Shown piece after piece: positions 1 to 8,555 of a DNA stretch of 64,000 bases; the first letter of the stretch is position 1; each line of letters opens with the position of its first letter. Both the position numbers and the translations under genes were made by a program. The notes below the pieces were generated by a model, which was given only the letters and a program-made list of their open reading frames with translations, did no database searches and had not been told where the DNA came from. The stretch is from Phaeobacter sp. 11ANDIMAR09 (GTDB lineage: Bacteria > Pseudomonadota > Alphaproteobacteria > Rhodobacterales > Rhodobacteraceae). Location: assembly GCF_001294455.1 (NCBI RefSeq), contig NZ_LIKT01000014.1:1-64000 (forward strand). The letters are read 5' to 3'.

Positions 1-297
1 GGCGGCCCAGAGTTTATCGCTGAGGCCGTCAGAGACTGGATCAAAGCTGTCGGTGCAAAGACCGCGTGTATCGAGCCAGGATCGCCGTGGGAGAACGGAT
101 TTTGCGAGAGCTTCAACGGGCGGATGCGCGACGAACTGCTGAACGGGGAGGTTTTCTACTCCTTCCGAGAGGCTCAACTCATCATCGAAAGCTGAACGAA
201 ACACTACAACACCAAACGACCACACAGTGCTCTGGGCTACCGACCACCCGCGCCTGAAGCCATCGTCCCGGTGGGCCAAAGGCCAATCATGCACTAA
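1..297 (+). pseudogene. IS3-family transposase, 3' remnant with nonsense codon
   Basis: Frame 1 from the first base reads as the end of an IS3-type DDE integrase. It contains the [20 protein letters not shown] block, which carries the catalytic glutamate, and the terminal HYNTKRPHSALGYRPPAPE motif. The frame is broken by TGA at 193-195, where family members usually have tryptophan, so TGG to TGA is the likely lesion. Past the stop the homology continues in frame to TAA at 295-297. The 5' part lies outside the window. The right IS end may fall near 330, because 301-332 contains a GGACCAC motif like those near such IS termini; I could not verify this without the left end. A ribosome cannot make the whole catalytic domain unless the stop is read through. 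Confidence 0.85.
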
Positions 298-471
298 CTT
301 TCAAATTGGACCACGCAAGTGGCGCCGCTCAACTTCTGTCAGTCCAAAACACACTACAGTTCTCAAAAACGTTAGCCTTTTCTTTTGACCCATTAAGATT
401 TTCGGTTTTTTGTCAGGGCCACTCTTTGGGTCTTTAGATTCGATAAGGGATTTTACTGCAAAGCTCTCAAG

Positions 472-780
472 ATGAAAGTTTCCGTTCCAGACGCAGCACT
501 CATGGTGTTCACTTCGGCCATTGTGATCTGTTCCCCAATCTTGCCGCTGTTTATGCAAGCACGTCCCCAAGTTGGAGATATCGCACTGGTTGTTGCATCT
601 CCCTGGGGCGATCCCGCGTGGATTGCCAAAAAGGCCGGTGTGCAAGAAGTGGCACCAGAGCGCGCACCCTTGGGTGTTCTGGTTGCACTGGAAAGTCCTG
701 AAAGCGTTTCCCAGCTTTACGCGTATGGTGCTTGGCTGGTGATCGATGGAGAAAGAATCTTAGAAATATGCGCAATATAA
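472..780 (+). CDS. Small conserved hypothetical membrane-associated protein
   Basis: This encodes 102 residues. A hydrophobic stretch at about residues 8-28 could be a signal anchor. A soluble part follows with an [13 protein letters not shown] segment and a closing [17 protein letters not shown]. That pattern resembles small uncharacterised Rhodobacteraceae proteins ending in a similar GAW..DG motif, but I have no function for it. The ATG has no strong Shine-Dalgarno sequence. The 3' end overlaps the start of the chemoreceptor gene by 13 bases, which suggests translational coupling and supports it being a real gene. A role linked to the receptor is inference only. Confidence 0.6.
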   Translation: MKVSVPDAALMVFTSAIVICSPILPLFMQARPQVGDIALVVASPWGDPAWIAKKAGVQEVAPERAPLGVLVALESPESVSQLYAYGAWLVIDGERILEICAI

Positions 781-2345
781 AACCCTCCGGGGAAAAATCG
801 AGTTCCGTCAGCGGAATCTTGGCAAACGAACGTAGCATTCAGCAAATCGCCAGTTGGCTCTTGGTGCCAGGCCCGGCAGTTGCCGCATTTTATCTGAATG
901 ACAATGGCAGTTGGTGGATCTTTGCGGGTCTCAGCATGGTACTGGGTGTTCTTGCATATGCGTCAAAGGCTCTGCCTCCCTCAACAAGGGACTATTTGTT
1001 GAGTTTCAGCTTTGTGGCCCACTGTATCTTGCTGACAGCATCGCTGAGTGGCCATGCTTGGCAGCTGGATACCCATATGATGTTCTTCGCGGCTCTTGCC
1101 ATTGTCTCAACCCTTGCTAATCCTAGGGCGTTGATATTTGCAACTGTCTTGATCGCGCTGCACCATATCTCCTTTAGTGTTCTGTTGCCTAAGATGGTCT
1201 ACCCCAGTGGTGATTTGATGGCGAACCTCCAGCGCACCGTTTTGCACGCTATTATTGTTTTGCTGGAAGCAGGCGTTTTGTTGCTTAGTATGCTCAAAAG
1301 TATCGCTGCTGATGCTGAGCTGAAACACCAGCAAGAAGAAGCTAGTGCGCAGACGCTCTTTGCCGAAGAAGCGCAAGCCAAGGCCTCCAAAAGTCAGCAA
1401 GATGCTGAACATGTTGTGGAAACTGTCGGATTACATCTGGGCGAGATGGCACGTGGCCGGTTGGATTGCACCATCAACGGGGTTTTCCCAGGTGAATACG
1501 AAGAGCTGCGCACGAATTTCAACGCAACGGTGACCTCGCTGAAAGAAACTATGGAGCAGGTGATTGGGGCCAGTGAGAGCATTAAAAGCAGGGCCACCGA
1601 AATCAGCCAGGCCTCGGATGATCTGTCGCATCGGACCGAAAGTCAGGCCGCCACGCTGGAAGAAACAGCCGCGGCTCTGGAAGAAATGACTGTGTCAGTG
1701 AAATCCGCAGCAGATGGCGCACGCAATGTTGAAAACACCATGGATGAGGCGCGCAAAGAAGCTGAAGGCAGCGGTGAAATTGTCACAAAGGCAGTTGCAG
1801 CGATGTCGACAATCGAGAGTTCCTCTGATCAGATTGCGCAGATCATTGGGGTTATTGATGACATTGCTTTCCAGACCAACCTTCTGGCCCTCAACGCTGG
1901 TGTGGAAGCGGCACGTGCTGGGGAAGCAGGCAAAGGTTTTGCGGTTGTTGCTTCCGAAGTACGCGGATTGGCGCAGCGCTCTGCCGATGCAGCGACTGAG
2001 ATCAAAGCGCTGATTACCGAGAGTTCAAAGCAGGTTGAACAGGGTGTTACCCTTGTTGGCGATGCAGGGAAATCTATTGGCACCATTATCAGACGGGTGA
2101 ACGAGATTTCAAAACTGATTTCAGACATTGCCAATGGCGCGGTTGAGCAATCAACGGGCCTGGGGGAGATCAACACCGGTGTTAGCCAGCTGGACAATGT
2201 GACCCAACAAAACGCAGCCATGGTCGAACAGGCGACTGCCGCTGGCCACATGTTGCACGCAGATGCAACCAAGCTCTCGGGATTGATGGCGCGGTTTGAA
2301 CTGGATCAACAAATTGCTGTGACGCCTACCTGCGCTGCTGCTTAG
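768..2345 (+). CDS. Methyl-accepting chemotaxis protein with multi-pass membrane sensor
   Basis: This 525-residue receptor would signal through CheW and CheA. The N-terminal 170 or so residues contain about six hydrophobic segments, including a [10 protein letters not shown] helix rich in histidine, rather than the usual two helices flanking a periplasmic domain. A HAMP-like linker follows at about residues 220-275, then a long coiled-coil signalling domain. Its hairpin tip lies near residues 365-410 and carries the conserved [17 protein letters not shown] and [12 protein letters not shown] motifs. I see no C-terminal CheR-binding pentapeptide. ATG at 768 was chosen over an in-frame TTG at 732, which would push the overlap with the upstream gene to 49 bases. 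The ligand is unknown; the membrane-embedded sensor may read a lipophilic or energy-related cue. Confidence 0.93.
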   Translation: MRNIKPSGEKSSSVSGILANERSIQQIASWLLVPGPAVAAFYLNDNGSWWIFAGLSMVLGVLAYASKALPPSTRDYLLSFSFVAHCILLTASLSGHAWQLDTHMMFFAALAIVSTLANPRALIFATVLIALHHISFSVLLPKMVYPSGDLMANLQRTVLHAIIVLLEAGVLLLSMLKSIAADAELKHQQEEASAQTLFAEEAQAKASKSQQDAEHVVETVGLHLGEMARGRLDCTINGVFPGEYEELRTNFNATVTSLKETMEQVIGASESIKSRATEISQASDDLSHRTESQAATLEETAAALEEMTVSVKSAADGARNVENTMDEARKEAEGSGEIVTKAVAAMSTIESSSDQIAQIIGVIDDIAFQTNLLALNAGVEAARAGEAGKGFAVVASEVRGLAQRSADAATEIKALITESSKQVEQGVTLVGDAGKSIGTIIRRVNEISKLISDIANGAVEQSTGLGEINTGVSQLDNVTQQNAAMVEQATAAGHMLHADATKLSGLMARFELDQQIAVTPTCAAA

Positions 2346-2367
2346 GCTGGAGCAAAATTACTGCAAT

Positions 2368-2400
2368 CGGGCATCTGGCCTTTCTGCCAAGTGCCCGTTT
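2368..2400 (+). terminator. Rho-independent terminator after the chemoreceptor gene
   Basis: CGGGCA at 2368-2373 pairs with TGCCCG at 2392-2397. An inner TGGC/GCCA stem lies between them, and TTTGTGTTT follows. It begins 22 bases after the receptor stop codon. Confidence 0.7.
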
Positions 2401-2884
2401 GTGTTTCTTGCGGAGCTCTTTAGCAGATCCTTTCCGCTACTATTTGAAGCAACAGAAAACGGTTTTCTGCGTACCGCGGCCTTTGGTCGGAGGACCGGCA
2501 TTTGTTTGGGCAGCAATCATCCGTTGAATGATAGCTTCGGGAAACTCGGCCAGATTCTTTGGTCTCTCGGCACGGCTGAACCCGCACCAAGCACGAAGGT
2601 CGTGAAAGGCCAAGGAGCTGACCTTCCAGCGTTTCTAGGGTTGCGCACTGACCAGTCAGACCGCCTCGGTTCTGCGTCGTCGGCAGCTTTGCGCAGAACG
2701 TGACCTTTGCAAAGTTTCTCTGATTGCCCATCAGCGGACATTCAATATCGGCTTTGGCCTTGAACTCAGGCGCATGGTTCTGCGGCTTCTTCTTTTTGGA
2801 TCACGTCTTTCGCCATGCGAACCGCCTTAACGACGGGTCCGCAATCCCGCGACCACAACTGTTGCGTAAAACAACGGCCAGCTT
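2401..2884 (+). other. Non-coding stretch, probably decayed sequence
   Basis: About 480 bases lie between the chemoreceptor terminator and the GntR gene. Open frames exist on both strands, but none has a plausible start, a ribosome binding site or recognisable motifs. I see no tRNA, IS end or strong hairpin. The segment around 2690-2750 resembles non-coding sequence I associate with Roseobacter intergenic regions, so this may be the relic of a dispersed element. That is impression, not a search result. Confidence 0.4.
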
Positions 2885-3556
2885 TCAAAGTTGTCCAATG
2901 CCTGATTTCTCGAGAATACTGACCAGTTCATCTGCGGCTCTGCAGCGATGTTGGGAGAATGCACTAATAGCGCCTTTGACATCTTGGCTACGTATACAAT
3001 CGACAATTTTTCGATGCTCGGCGTTTGATTTTGTCGGCATGTCACGCAATCGCAAGGTAATCATACGGGCGCGGTGCACTTGGTCGCTGAGTTCCGCAAC
3101 GACGGCGCTGAGCCTGTGGTTTCCGTGCAGGCTAAGCAGCCCCATATGGAAGCGGTCATCGGCACCGGCCCAAGTCTCCAGATCCTGATTTTCAAGCGCG
3201 ACCTCCATATCATGCATGGCCTGTTCAATTGGTTCGAGTTCCCGATCAGTAAGACCTTTGGTAGCGAGTTTTCCCGCTATGTTTGGCTCCAGAACCATCA
3301 GCATTTCATAAATTTCGCGCATGTCTTCGACGCGGAGAGGCAAGACACGCATGCCTTTTCGCGGTATCAATTCAACCAAGCCTTCGCTTTCAAGGCGGAT
3401 GAGTGCTTCGCGGATTGTCGAGCGGCCTACACTGAACCGCTGAGCCAACTCAGGTTCGGTCAACTGCAGCCCCGGCGCCATCCTGTTCAGACGGATTTCG
3501 GTTTTGAGCAGGCGATAGGCCCCCTCCGCGCGGGTCGTTTTGCTTTGGTTCTCCAT
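2885..3556 (-). CDS. GntR-family (FadR/FCD subgroup) transcriptional regulator
   Basis: This encodes 223 residues. An N-terminal winged helix occupies about residues 12-80, with the ELAQRFSVGRSTIREALIRLESEGLVE signature of GntR regulators. An all-helical FCD ligand domain follows to the end and has histidines suited to metal and acid binding (DDRFHMGLL, QHRCRAADEL). ATG at 3556 was preferred over TTG at 3571 because AAGAGAG sits just upstream of it. The gene is divergent from the TRAP transporter operon. A near-perfect palindrome at 3622-3645 lies in the shared promoter region, so this protein is most likely the local repressor, released by the transported acid or a product of it. Confidence 0.9.
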   Translation of the reverse strand: MENQSKTTRAEGAYRLLKTEIRLNRMAPGLQLTEPELAQRFSVGRSTIREALIRLESEGLVELIPRKGMRVLPLRVEDMREIYEMLMVLEPNIAGKLATKGLTDRELEPIEQAMHDMEVALENQDLETWAGADDRFHMGLLSLHGNHRLSAVVAELSDQVHRARMITLRLRDMPTKSNAEHRKIVDCIRSQDVKGAISAFSQHRCRAADELVSILEKSGIGQL

Positions 3557-3600
3557 ACTCTCTCTTAGCAATCAATTTTCCGAAGGTCACTACGTCGGCG

Positions 3601-3629
3601 TTGACTCATTCGAAAATATTCGCAATTAA
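3601..3629 (+). promoter_or_regulatory. Putative promoter of the TRAP/dehydrogenase operon
   Basis: A -35-like TTGACT at 3601-3606 is followed by a 17-base spacer and AATTAA at 3624-3629. The -10 match is weak. The GntR palindrome overlaps it, which would fit repression by blocking RNA polymerase. This is inference from spacing only. Confidence 0.4.
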
Positions 3630-3645
3630 TGCCGACATTAAATGC
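3622..3645. promoter_or_regulatory. Palindromic operator, likely GntR binding site
   Basis: The left arm GCAATTAATG and the right arm CATTAAATGC are inverted repeats matching at 9 of 10 positions around a CCGA centre. The site lies between the divergent GntR and dctP genes, 70 bases before the dctP start. It is the strongest palindrome I see in this intergenic region. Confidence 0.65.
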
Positions 3646-3714
3646 TGCAATAGGCAGCTTGGGCAAGACAAATGCCTCACTCAGAGGCCGCCCAGCACAG
3701 GGAGGAGAAACAGA

Positions 3715-4743
3715 ATGACTTTGAAAAGACTCGCCGCGGCTGTGGCGCTAACGGCTGGCGCAATGTCCGGTATGGCTCAGGCCGAGACGGTTCTGAAGCT
3801 TCAAACGTCGACCCAATCGGGTGCGTTTGAATACACCTACATTGCCGAAGAATGGGGTGAACGTCTTAAGGCTATGTCGGGAGGCGAGCTGTCCATCGAG
3901 TTCTTCCCGATCAACGCGATCGTGGACCGTAAGGAAACACCTGAGGCCGTTATGGCGGGGGTACTGTCTGGCGATCTGACAGCGGTATCCTATTTTGCTG
4001 GCCGTGATCCCGCCTTTGCCATTCTGGGCGATTTGATCGCGGGCTATGATTCCGTGGATCAGGTGCAGACCTTCTGTCGCCATGGCGGCGGTCGTGATGC
4101 ACTGCAGGCCTTGTGGGATGCGACGCTTCCCGATGCAGTGCACGTCGTTGGGTGTGCCGCATCCGCTAAGGAAGCGCTTGTGGCCAAGGCCGAGATCAAT
4201 GGCGTTGCCGACCTGGAAGGTATCAAAATTCGCTCCCCTTCGGGGCTTGCTGCAACCGTGTTCCAAAAAGCCGGAGCCGCGCCTGTGTCCATGTCTTTGA
4301 GTGACGTGTTTACCGCGCTGGAAAAGGGCGTAATCGACGCTGCCGACGCCTCGGCCTATATCAATAACTCCACGTCCGGTTTCCACCAGATCGCAAAGAA
4401 CCCCCTTTATCCGGGTATCCACTCCATGGCTGTGCGCCAGTTTACAATCAACAAGGGCGTTTGGGAGAGCCTTACGCCTGCGCAGCAGAGCACGCTCGAG
4501 ATCTGGTTCTACGCGACCTATGACGATGTGCGCCGCCAACTCGATCTGCAAGACCGCGCACAGGTGTCCAAGGATGTCGCCAGCGGAGAGATCAACGTGA
4601 TCGATTGGCCACAGGAAGAGCGTGACAAGTTCCGCGCGATTGCGGTGGAGGCCTGGGAAGAAACCGCCGATAAATCACCGGCCGCTCGTGCGGCTCTCGA
4701 AGCTCATTATACCTACATGCGCACGATCGGCCTGTTGAAGTAA
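3715..4743 (+). CDS. dctP: TRAP transporter substrate-binding protein DctP
   Basis: This 342-residue periplasmic protein would capture the substrate for the DctQM membrane complex. The N-terminus is a typical Sec signal peptide with cleavage probably after AMAQA-like residues near 22 (MAQA then ETVLKL). The DctP fold follows, and the KIRSPSG block contains Arg173, which matches the conserved arginine that pairs with the substrate carboxylate. The open frame extends upstream, but ATG at 3715 is preceded by GGAGGAG and begins the signal peptide. Adjacent genes suggest a C4-type hydroxy acid such as tartrate or malate as cargo. That is inferred from the dehydrogenase, not from binding-pocket residues. 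Confidence 0.93.
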   Translation: MTLKRLAAAVALTAGAMSGMAQAETVLKLQTSTQSGAFEYTYIAEEWGERLKAMSGGELSIEFFPINAIVDRKETPEAVMAGVLSGDLTAVSYFAGRDPAFAILGDLIAGYDSVDQVQTFCRHGGGRDALQALWDATLPDAVHVVGCAASAKEALVAKAEINGVADLEGIKIRSPSGLAATVFQKAGAAPVSMSLSDVFTALEKGVIDAADASAYINNSTSGFHQIAKNPLYPGIHSMAVRQFTINKGVWESLTPAQQSTLEIWFYATYDDVRRQLDLQDRAQVSKDVASGEINVIDWPQEERDKFRAIAVEAWEETADKSPAARAALEAHYTYMRTIGLLK

Positions 4744-4808
4744 GGCCGATTGGACTGGCGAGGACGGGATAAGCCTCGCCAGTTACCCAATCTGGAAAAG
4801 ATAATATC

Positions 4809-5321
4809 ATGCAGAAACTTGTCGAGCCCATAGGCCGACTGAGCGTGTTCCTGGGCAAAGCTTGCGGCGTCTTCTACCTCGCGGCAATCGGGCTCTCGGT
4901 CTATGAAGTCTTTATGCGCTATGCCTTGGGTGCGCCAACCTCTTGGACATCTGAAACTATCATGGCGCTTGTCGCTACTGCATGGTTGTTCTGTGTTGGC
5001 GCGGTGACCCAACAGCGGCGCCATATCACCGTGACCACGATGGAACTCCTGGTCGGGGAACAGGTCTGGCGCCGGATGAAGCGCATTGCCATCGTGATTT
5101 CCATGCTGGGCGTTGGCGGTCTCATCATCATGCTGTGGGGGCCTATGGTGAAGGTGCTCGCAGCCCCACAGACCACCGGCAGCGCCTTTGATCCGCCAAT
5201 CCCAACCTACGTCAAAACCGCCTTCTTCTTTGCCGGTGCTCTCTACTTCCTGCAGCTCCTTGCAAACCTCTTTACGCCGTCCAAGGACTTGGCGGAACCA
5301 ACCGAAATGGGTGTCGAATAA
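4809..5321 (+). CDS. dctQ: TRAP transporter small membrane subunit DctQ
   Basis: This encodes 170 residues with four predicted membrane helices, as usual for DctQ. The conserved region after helix one (YEVFMRYALGAPTSWTSE) matches the subunit that bridges the binding protein and the large permease. The last codon overlaps the start of dctM by one base (TAATG), so the two are translationally coupled. It lies 65 bases after dctP. Confidence 0.92.
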   Translation: MQKLVEPIGRLSVFLGKACGVFYLAAIGLSVYEVFMRYALGAPTSWTSETIMALVATAWLFCVGAVTQQRRHITVTTMELLVGEQVWRRMKRIAIVISMLGVGGLIIMLWGPMVKVLAAPQTTGSAFDPPIPTYVKTAFFFAGALYFLQLLANLFTPSKDLAEPTEMGVE

Positions 5322-6628
5322 TGGGCATAGAATTAATTACGTTGCTCATCATTGCGGCCCTATTCAGCCTGATGGCGATGGGCGTGCCGCTTGGGGCCTC
5401 GACACTTCTGATTTCGGTTTCGACCGCATATCTTGCCTATGGCACCAATGGCTTCATTCTCGTGACCTCAGCAGTAACCAAAGTTGCCGACAAACAGGCG
5501 CTGATTGCAGTGCCCTTCTTTGTTTTCATGGCCAACATCATGGAACGATCCGGGGTGGCAAAAGAGCTCTTTGACTCTATGGCGATCCTTGGTGGCAAGA
5601 TGCGCGGCGGTGTCGCGGTGCAAACCTGTCTGGTTGCCGTAATCCTTGCAGCCATGTCCGGTGTGGTCGGGGGCGAAATCGTCCTTCTGGGAGTCATCGC
5701 CCTGCCGCAACTTTTCCGGCTTAGCTATGATCGCAAGCTGTCGATTGGTGTTCTGGCGGCCTCCGGTTCGCTGGCGACTCTGATTCCGCCCAGCGTTGTG
5801 TTGATTGTCTATGGGGCCGAGGCCAATGTGTCGGTCAAAGACCTGTTCACGGCAGGCATCTTGCCGGGCGTGTTGCTGGCTTCTCTTTACATCACCTACG
5901 TGCTGATCCGGGTGCGGCTGAATCCTGCCATGGGACCGGTTTATGATCACCCGGCGGCCGAATTATCTTTGGTGCAGAGGCTAAAGTATCTCAAGGGCCT
6001 GATACTACCATTCTTGCTGATCTTCAGCGTTTTGGGCTCAATTTACGGCGGTATCGCCACCGTGACTGAATCCGCAGCACTTGGTGCTGTGGGAGCGTTG
6101 ATCGTCGCCGCCGCCCGCAGGGAACTCACCCTGAAAGGGGTGCGCGAAGCGCTCTGGGCCACCACGCTGACCACCGGCTCCATTCTTTGGCTGATCATCG
6201 GTGCGGTTAGCCTTGTTGGGATCTACAACATTCTCGGCGGCACCCGGTTCCTCAGCGGCCTTCTCACTGCTCTGGACGTGGCGCCAATTGTGGTGATCAT
6301 CATCATGATGGCGATCATCTTCTTCCTGGGCACCTTCCTGGAATGGATCGCAATTGTGTTTATCACGGTTCCGGTCTTTGCTCCGGTGGTGACCCAGCTG
6401 GGGTATGACCCGGTCTGGTTTGGCATTCTCTTTGCCATGAACATCCAGATCTACATGCTGTCGCCGCCTTTTGGCCCAGCCTGCTTCTATCTGAAATCAG
6501 TAGCGCCCAAAGACGTGACCTTGCAGGAGATCTTCCTGGCCGTGCTTCCCTTCATCGGCTTGCAGATCATTGGCCTCGCTCTTGTGATGGCTTTCCCGCA
6601 AATCGCGCTTTGGCTGCCCGGACTCTGA
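5321..6628 (+). CDS. dctM: TRAP transporter large permease DctM
   Basis: This 435-residue permease has roughly eleven to twelve hydrophobic segments and should drive sodium-coupled uptake. Family hallmarks are visible: FVFMANIMERSGVAKELF near residue 70, SGVVGGEIVLLGVIALPQL near residue 115, and SGSLATLIPPS about 30 residues later. The length is normal for DctM. It is coupled to dctQ by a one-base overlap. The next gene, a 40-residue membrane protein, starts only 10 bases after its stop. Confidence 0.95.
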   Translation: MGIELITLLIIAALFSLMAMGVPLGASTLLISVSTAYLAYGTNGFILVTSAVTKVADKQALIAVPFFVFMANIMERSGVAKELFDSMAILGGKMRGGVAVQTCLVAVILAAMSGVVGGEIVLLGVIALPQLFRLSYDRKLSIGVLAASGSLATLIPPSVVLIVYGAEANVSVKDLFTAGILPGVLLASLYITYVLIRVRLNPAMGPVYDHPAAELSLVQRLKYLKGLILPFLLIFSVLGSIYGGIATVTESAALGAVGALIVAAARRELTLKGVREALWATTLTTGSILWLIIGAVSLVGIYNILGGTRFLSGLLTALDVAPIVVIIIMMAIIFFLGTFLEWIAIVFITVPVFAPVVTQLGYDPVWFGILFAMNIQIYMLSPPFGPACFYLKSVAPKDVTLQEIFLAVLPFIGLQIIGLALVMAFPQIALWLPGL

Positions 6629-6638
6629 GGAGAGAGCG

Positions 6639-6761
6639 ATGGATACCAACGACGAAGAACACAAGGTCTACGACTTCGGCTGGTGGCCGGAGATTGTGGG
6701 CGCTCTGGCAGTGGGGCTGTTGCTCTTCTACCTGATCGCCTTTGCACGCGGATCTCTCTGA
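6639..6761 (+). CDS. 40-residue single-pass membrane microprotein in TRAP operon
   Basis: ATG at 6639 follows a strong GAGGAGAGAG ribosome binding site that begins at the dctM stop codon. The product has an acidic soluble start (MDTNDEEHKVYDFGWWPE), one hydrophobic helix (IVGALAVGLLLFYLIAF) and a short basic tail (ARGSL). It sits between dctM and the dehydrogenase gene with no space for separate promoters. I do not recognise a named family. The placement suggests an accessory subunit or stabiliser of the DctQM complex, which is inference. It is shorter than usual gene-calling cut-offs. Confidence 0.75.
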   Translation: MDTNDEEHKVYDFGWWPEIVGALAVGLLLFYLIAFARGSL

Positions 6762-6786
6762 AAACTAATAAAAACGGTCTCAAGAC

Positions 6787-7860
6787 ATGAAAACTTACAA
6801 AATCGCTTCAATTCCGGCAGACGGCATTGGTCCGGAAGTCATTGCCGCAGGTTTGCAAGCGCTGGAGGCACTGGCCCGGCGCGATGGCGGCTTCCAACTG
6901 GATGTCACCAGCTTTGACTGGGGCTCGGAACGCTATAAGAAAACCGGTGCCCTGATGCCCGAAGATGGCACCCAACAACTCAAGGGTTTCGACGCAATTT
7001 TCTTTGGCGCGGTTGGCGCGCCGGACGTGCCGGATCACGTTACGCTCTGGGGCCTGCGTCTCCCGATTTGTCAGGGCTTTGATCAATACGCCAATGTTCG
7101 CCCAACCCGTATCTTGCCAGGCATCAAATCCCCCCTTGAGGGGGTGAAGCGCAAGGATCTAGATTGGGTGATCGTGCGGGAAAACTCCGAAGGCGAATAC
7201 TCAGGGCACGGTGGACGCGCCCACAAAGGACTTCCCGAGGAAGTCGGAACCGAGGTTTCGATCTTTACGCGGGTCGGCGTGACACGGATCATGCGCTACG
7301 CCTTCGCTCTGGCCCAATCGCGTCCGCGCAAACTGCTTACCGTAGTGACAAAATCCAATGCTCAGAGATTTGGCATGGTGATGTGGGATGAGATTGCCGC
7401 CGAAGTGGCTCAGGAATTCCCGGATGTGACCTGGGACAAGATGCTTGTGGATGCCATGACAGTGCGGATGGTGAAAAACCCGCAAAGCCTCGACACCATT
7501 GTGGCAACAAACCTGCATGCCGACATTCTCTCTGATCTGGCAGGCGCCTTGGCGGGTTCCCTTGGCGTGGCGCCAACTGGCAACATTGATCCCGAGCGTC
7601 GCTATCCGTCGATGTTTGAGCCAATCCATGGATCCGCGTTTGACATCACCGGCAAAGGTATTGCCAACCCCGTGGCGACCTTCTGGACCGCTTCGCAAAT
7701 GCTCGAACATCTTGGCGAAGGGGACGCAGCCAAGCGCTTAATGCGTGCAGTAGAAGCTGTTTGTGCTTCGGGCGTAATGACACCTGATGTCGGCGGCAAT
7801 GCCACCACTCAAGAGGTGACGGACGCCCTGTGCGAAGCCATTCGCGGCGAAAACATCTGA
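6787..7860 (+). CDS. Tartrate / D-malate dehydrogenase (decarboxylating), IDH-IPMDH family
   Basis: This 357-residue enzyme belongs to the beta-decarboxylating dehydrogenases. It oxidises a 2-hydroxy acid with NAD+, with metal held by Asp222, Asp246 and Asp250 (the ADILSDLAG block). VRENSEGEYSGHGG and HGSAFDITGKGIANP are typical of the TtuC/DmlA branch rather than LeuB or Icd. Tartrate dehydrogenase and D-malate dehydrogenase cannot be told apart by eye, so no symbol is given. It is the last gene of the TRAP operon, 25 bases after the microprotein gene, and would feed the imported acid toward pyruvate or glycerate and the TCA cycle. Confidence 0.9.
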   Translation: MKTYKIASIPADGIGPEVIAAGLQALEALARRDGGFQLDVTSFDWGSERYKKTGALMPEDGTQQLKGFDAIFFGAVGAPDVPDHVTLWGLRLPICQGFDQYANVRPTRILPGIKSPLEGVKRKDLDWVIVRENSEGEYSGHGGRAHKGLPEEVGTEVSIFTRVGVTRIMRYAFALAQSRPRKLLTVVTKSNAQRFGMVMWDEIAAEVAQEFPDVTWDKMLVDAMTVRMVKNPQSLDTIVATNLHADILSDLAGALAGSLGVAPTGNIDPERRYPSMFEPIHGSAFDITGKGIANPVATFWTASQMLEHLGEGDAAKRLMRAVEAVCASGVMTPDVGGNATTQEVTDALCEAIRGENI

Positions 7861-7921
7861 CGAAAACGCCAGCATTAAACCTAGGCGCTGTGGATCAGGC
7901 ATCGCGGGGTTTGTAGCGGCA

Positions 7922-8451
7922 GTGGTCACTGCAAACCCCGCTAAATTCTTGGTGAAAGATCTGCCTAAAAACCCAATAGGCCGGAGTATCCACGCCGGAG
8001 TCGAAAAAGCTTCTGGCGCGATGGTTCGTGAACATCCTGATGTGGGTCTTGATCGCAGCGCATTGGGGCTGCCAGGGGATGCTTTTGTGTCCTGCAGTTT
8101 GAAGAACCCCAATTGGGCAACACCGCAGGATTTTGATGTCTGGATGACGCTGCTGCATGGGGTGCCGGACCGTGTCTTGTGGAGTCTGGCGCCAAACGAA
8201 ATTCTGCAACAAAACCTGCTGAATGAGACCAAGGCCCGCGGCATTGGGTCCGAGCGTCTGGTCTTTGCGGATCGGTTGTCAACGCCGGACCATGTGGCGC
8301 GGCTGCCCAAGGCGGATTTGTTTCCGGACGCCTTAACTACAATGCCCATACCACCGCCAGCGAGGCGGTTTTGTCGGGGGTTCCCCTGATGGAAAAGGCC
8401 ATTCTGCGCTACGAAAAAGGTCTGAAACCAAAACACCTGTTGCTGAGTTGA
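7922..8451 (+). pseudogene. GT41 (SPINDLY/OGT-like) glycosyltransferase relic, frameshifted
   Basis: The frame from 7922 reads RSALGLPGDAFV, LKNPNWATPQDFDVW, LLHGVPDRVLW and RGIGSERLVFADRL. These are hallmarks of the catalytic part of bacterial O-GlcNAc-transferase-like GT41 enzymes. At about 8330 one base is missing. The normal continuation NYNAHTTASEAVLSGVPLME then runs in another frame to TGA at 8449-8451. The TPR half and the last part of the catalytic domain are absent, so the fragment is also truncated. Nothing nearby is related, which suggests a leftover from a deletion or transfer. It is almost certainly inactive. Confidence 0.75.
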
Positions 8452-8555
8452 TCCAAAGGCAGGGGGGGTTTGGCGCCAGTCAGCAGGAGCCAAGGGCTGG
8501 GATCAGCCAGGTTCTGCTCAGGGGCTAGGCTGAGACCTGGCCTTTGAGGGCGTCG

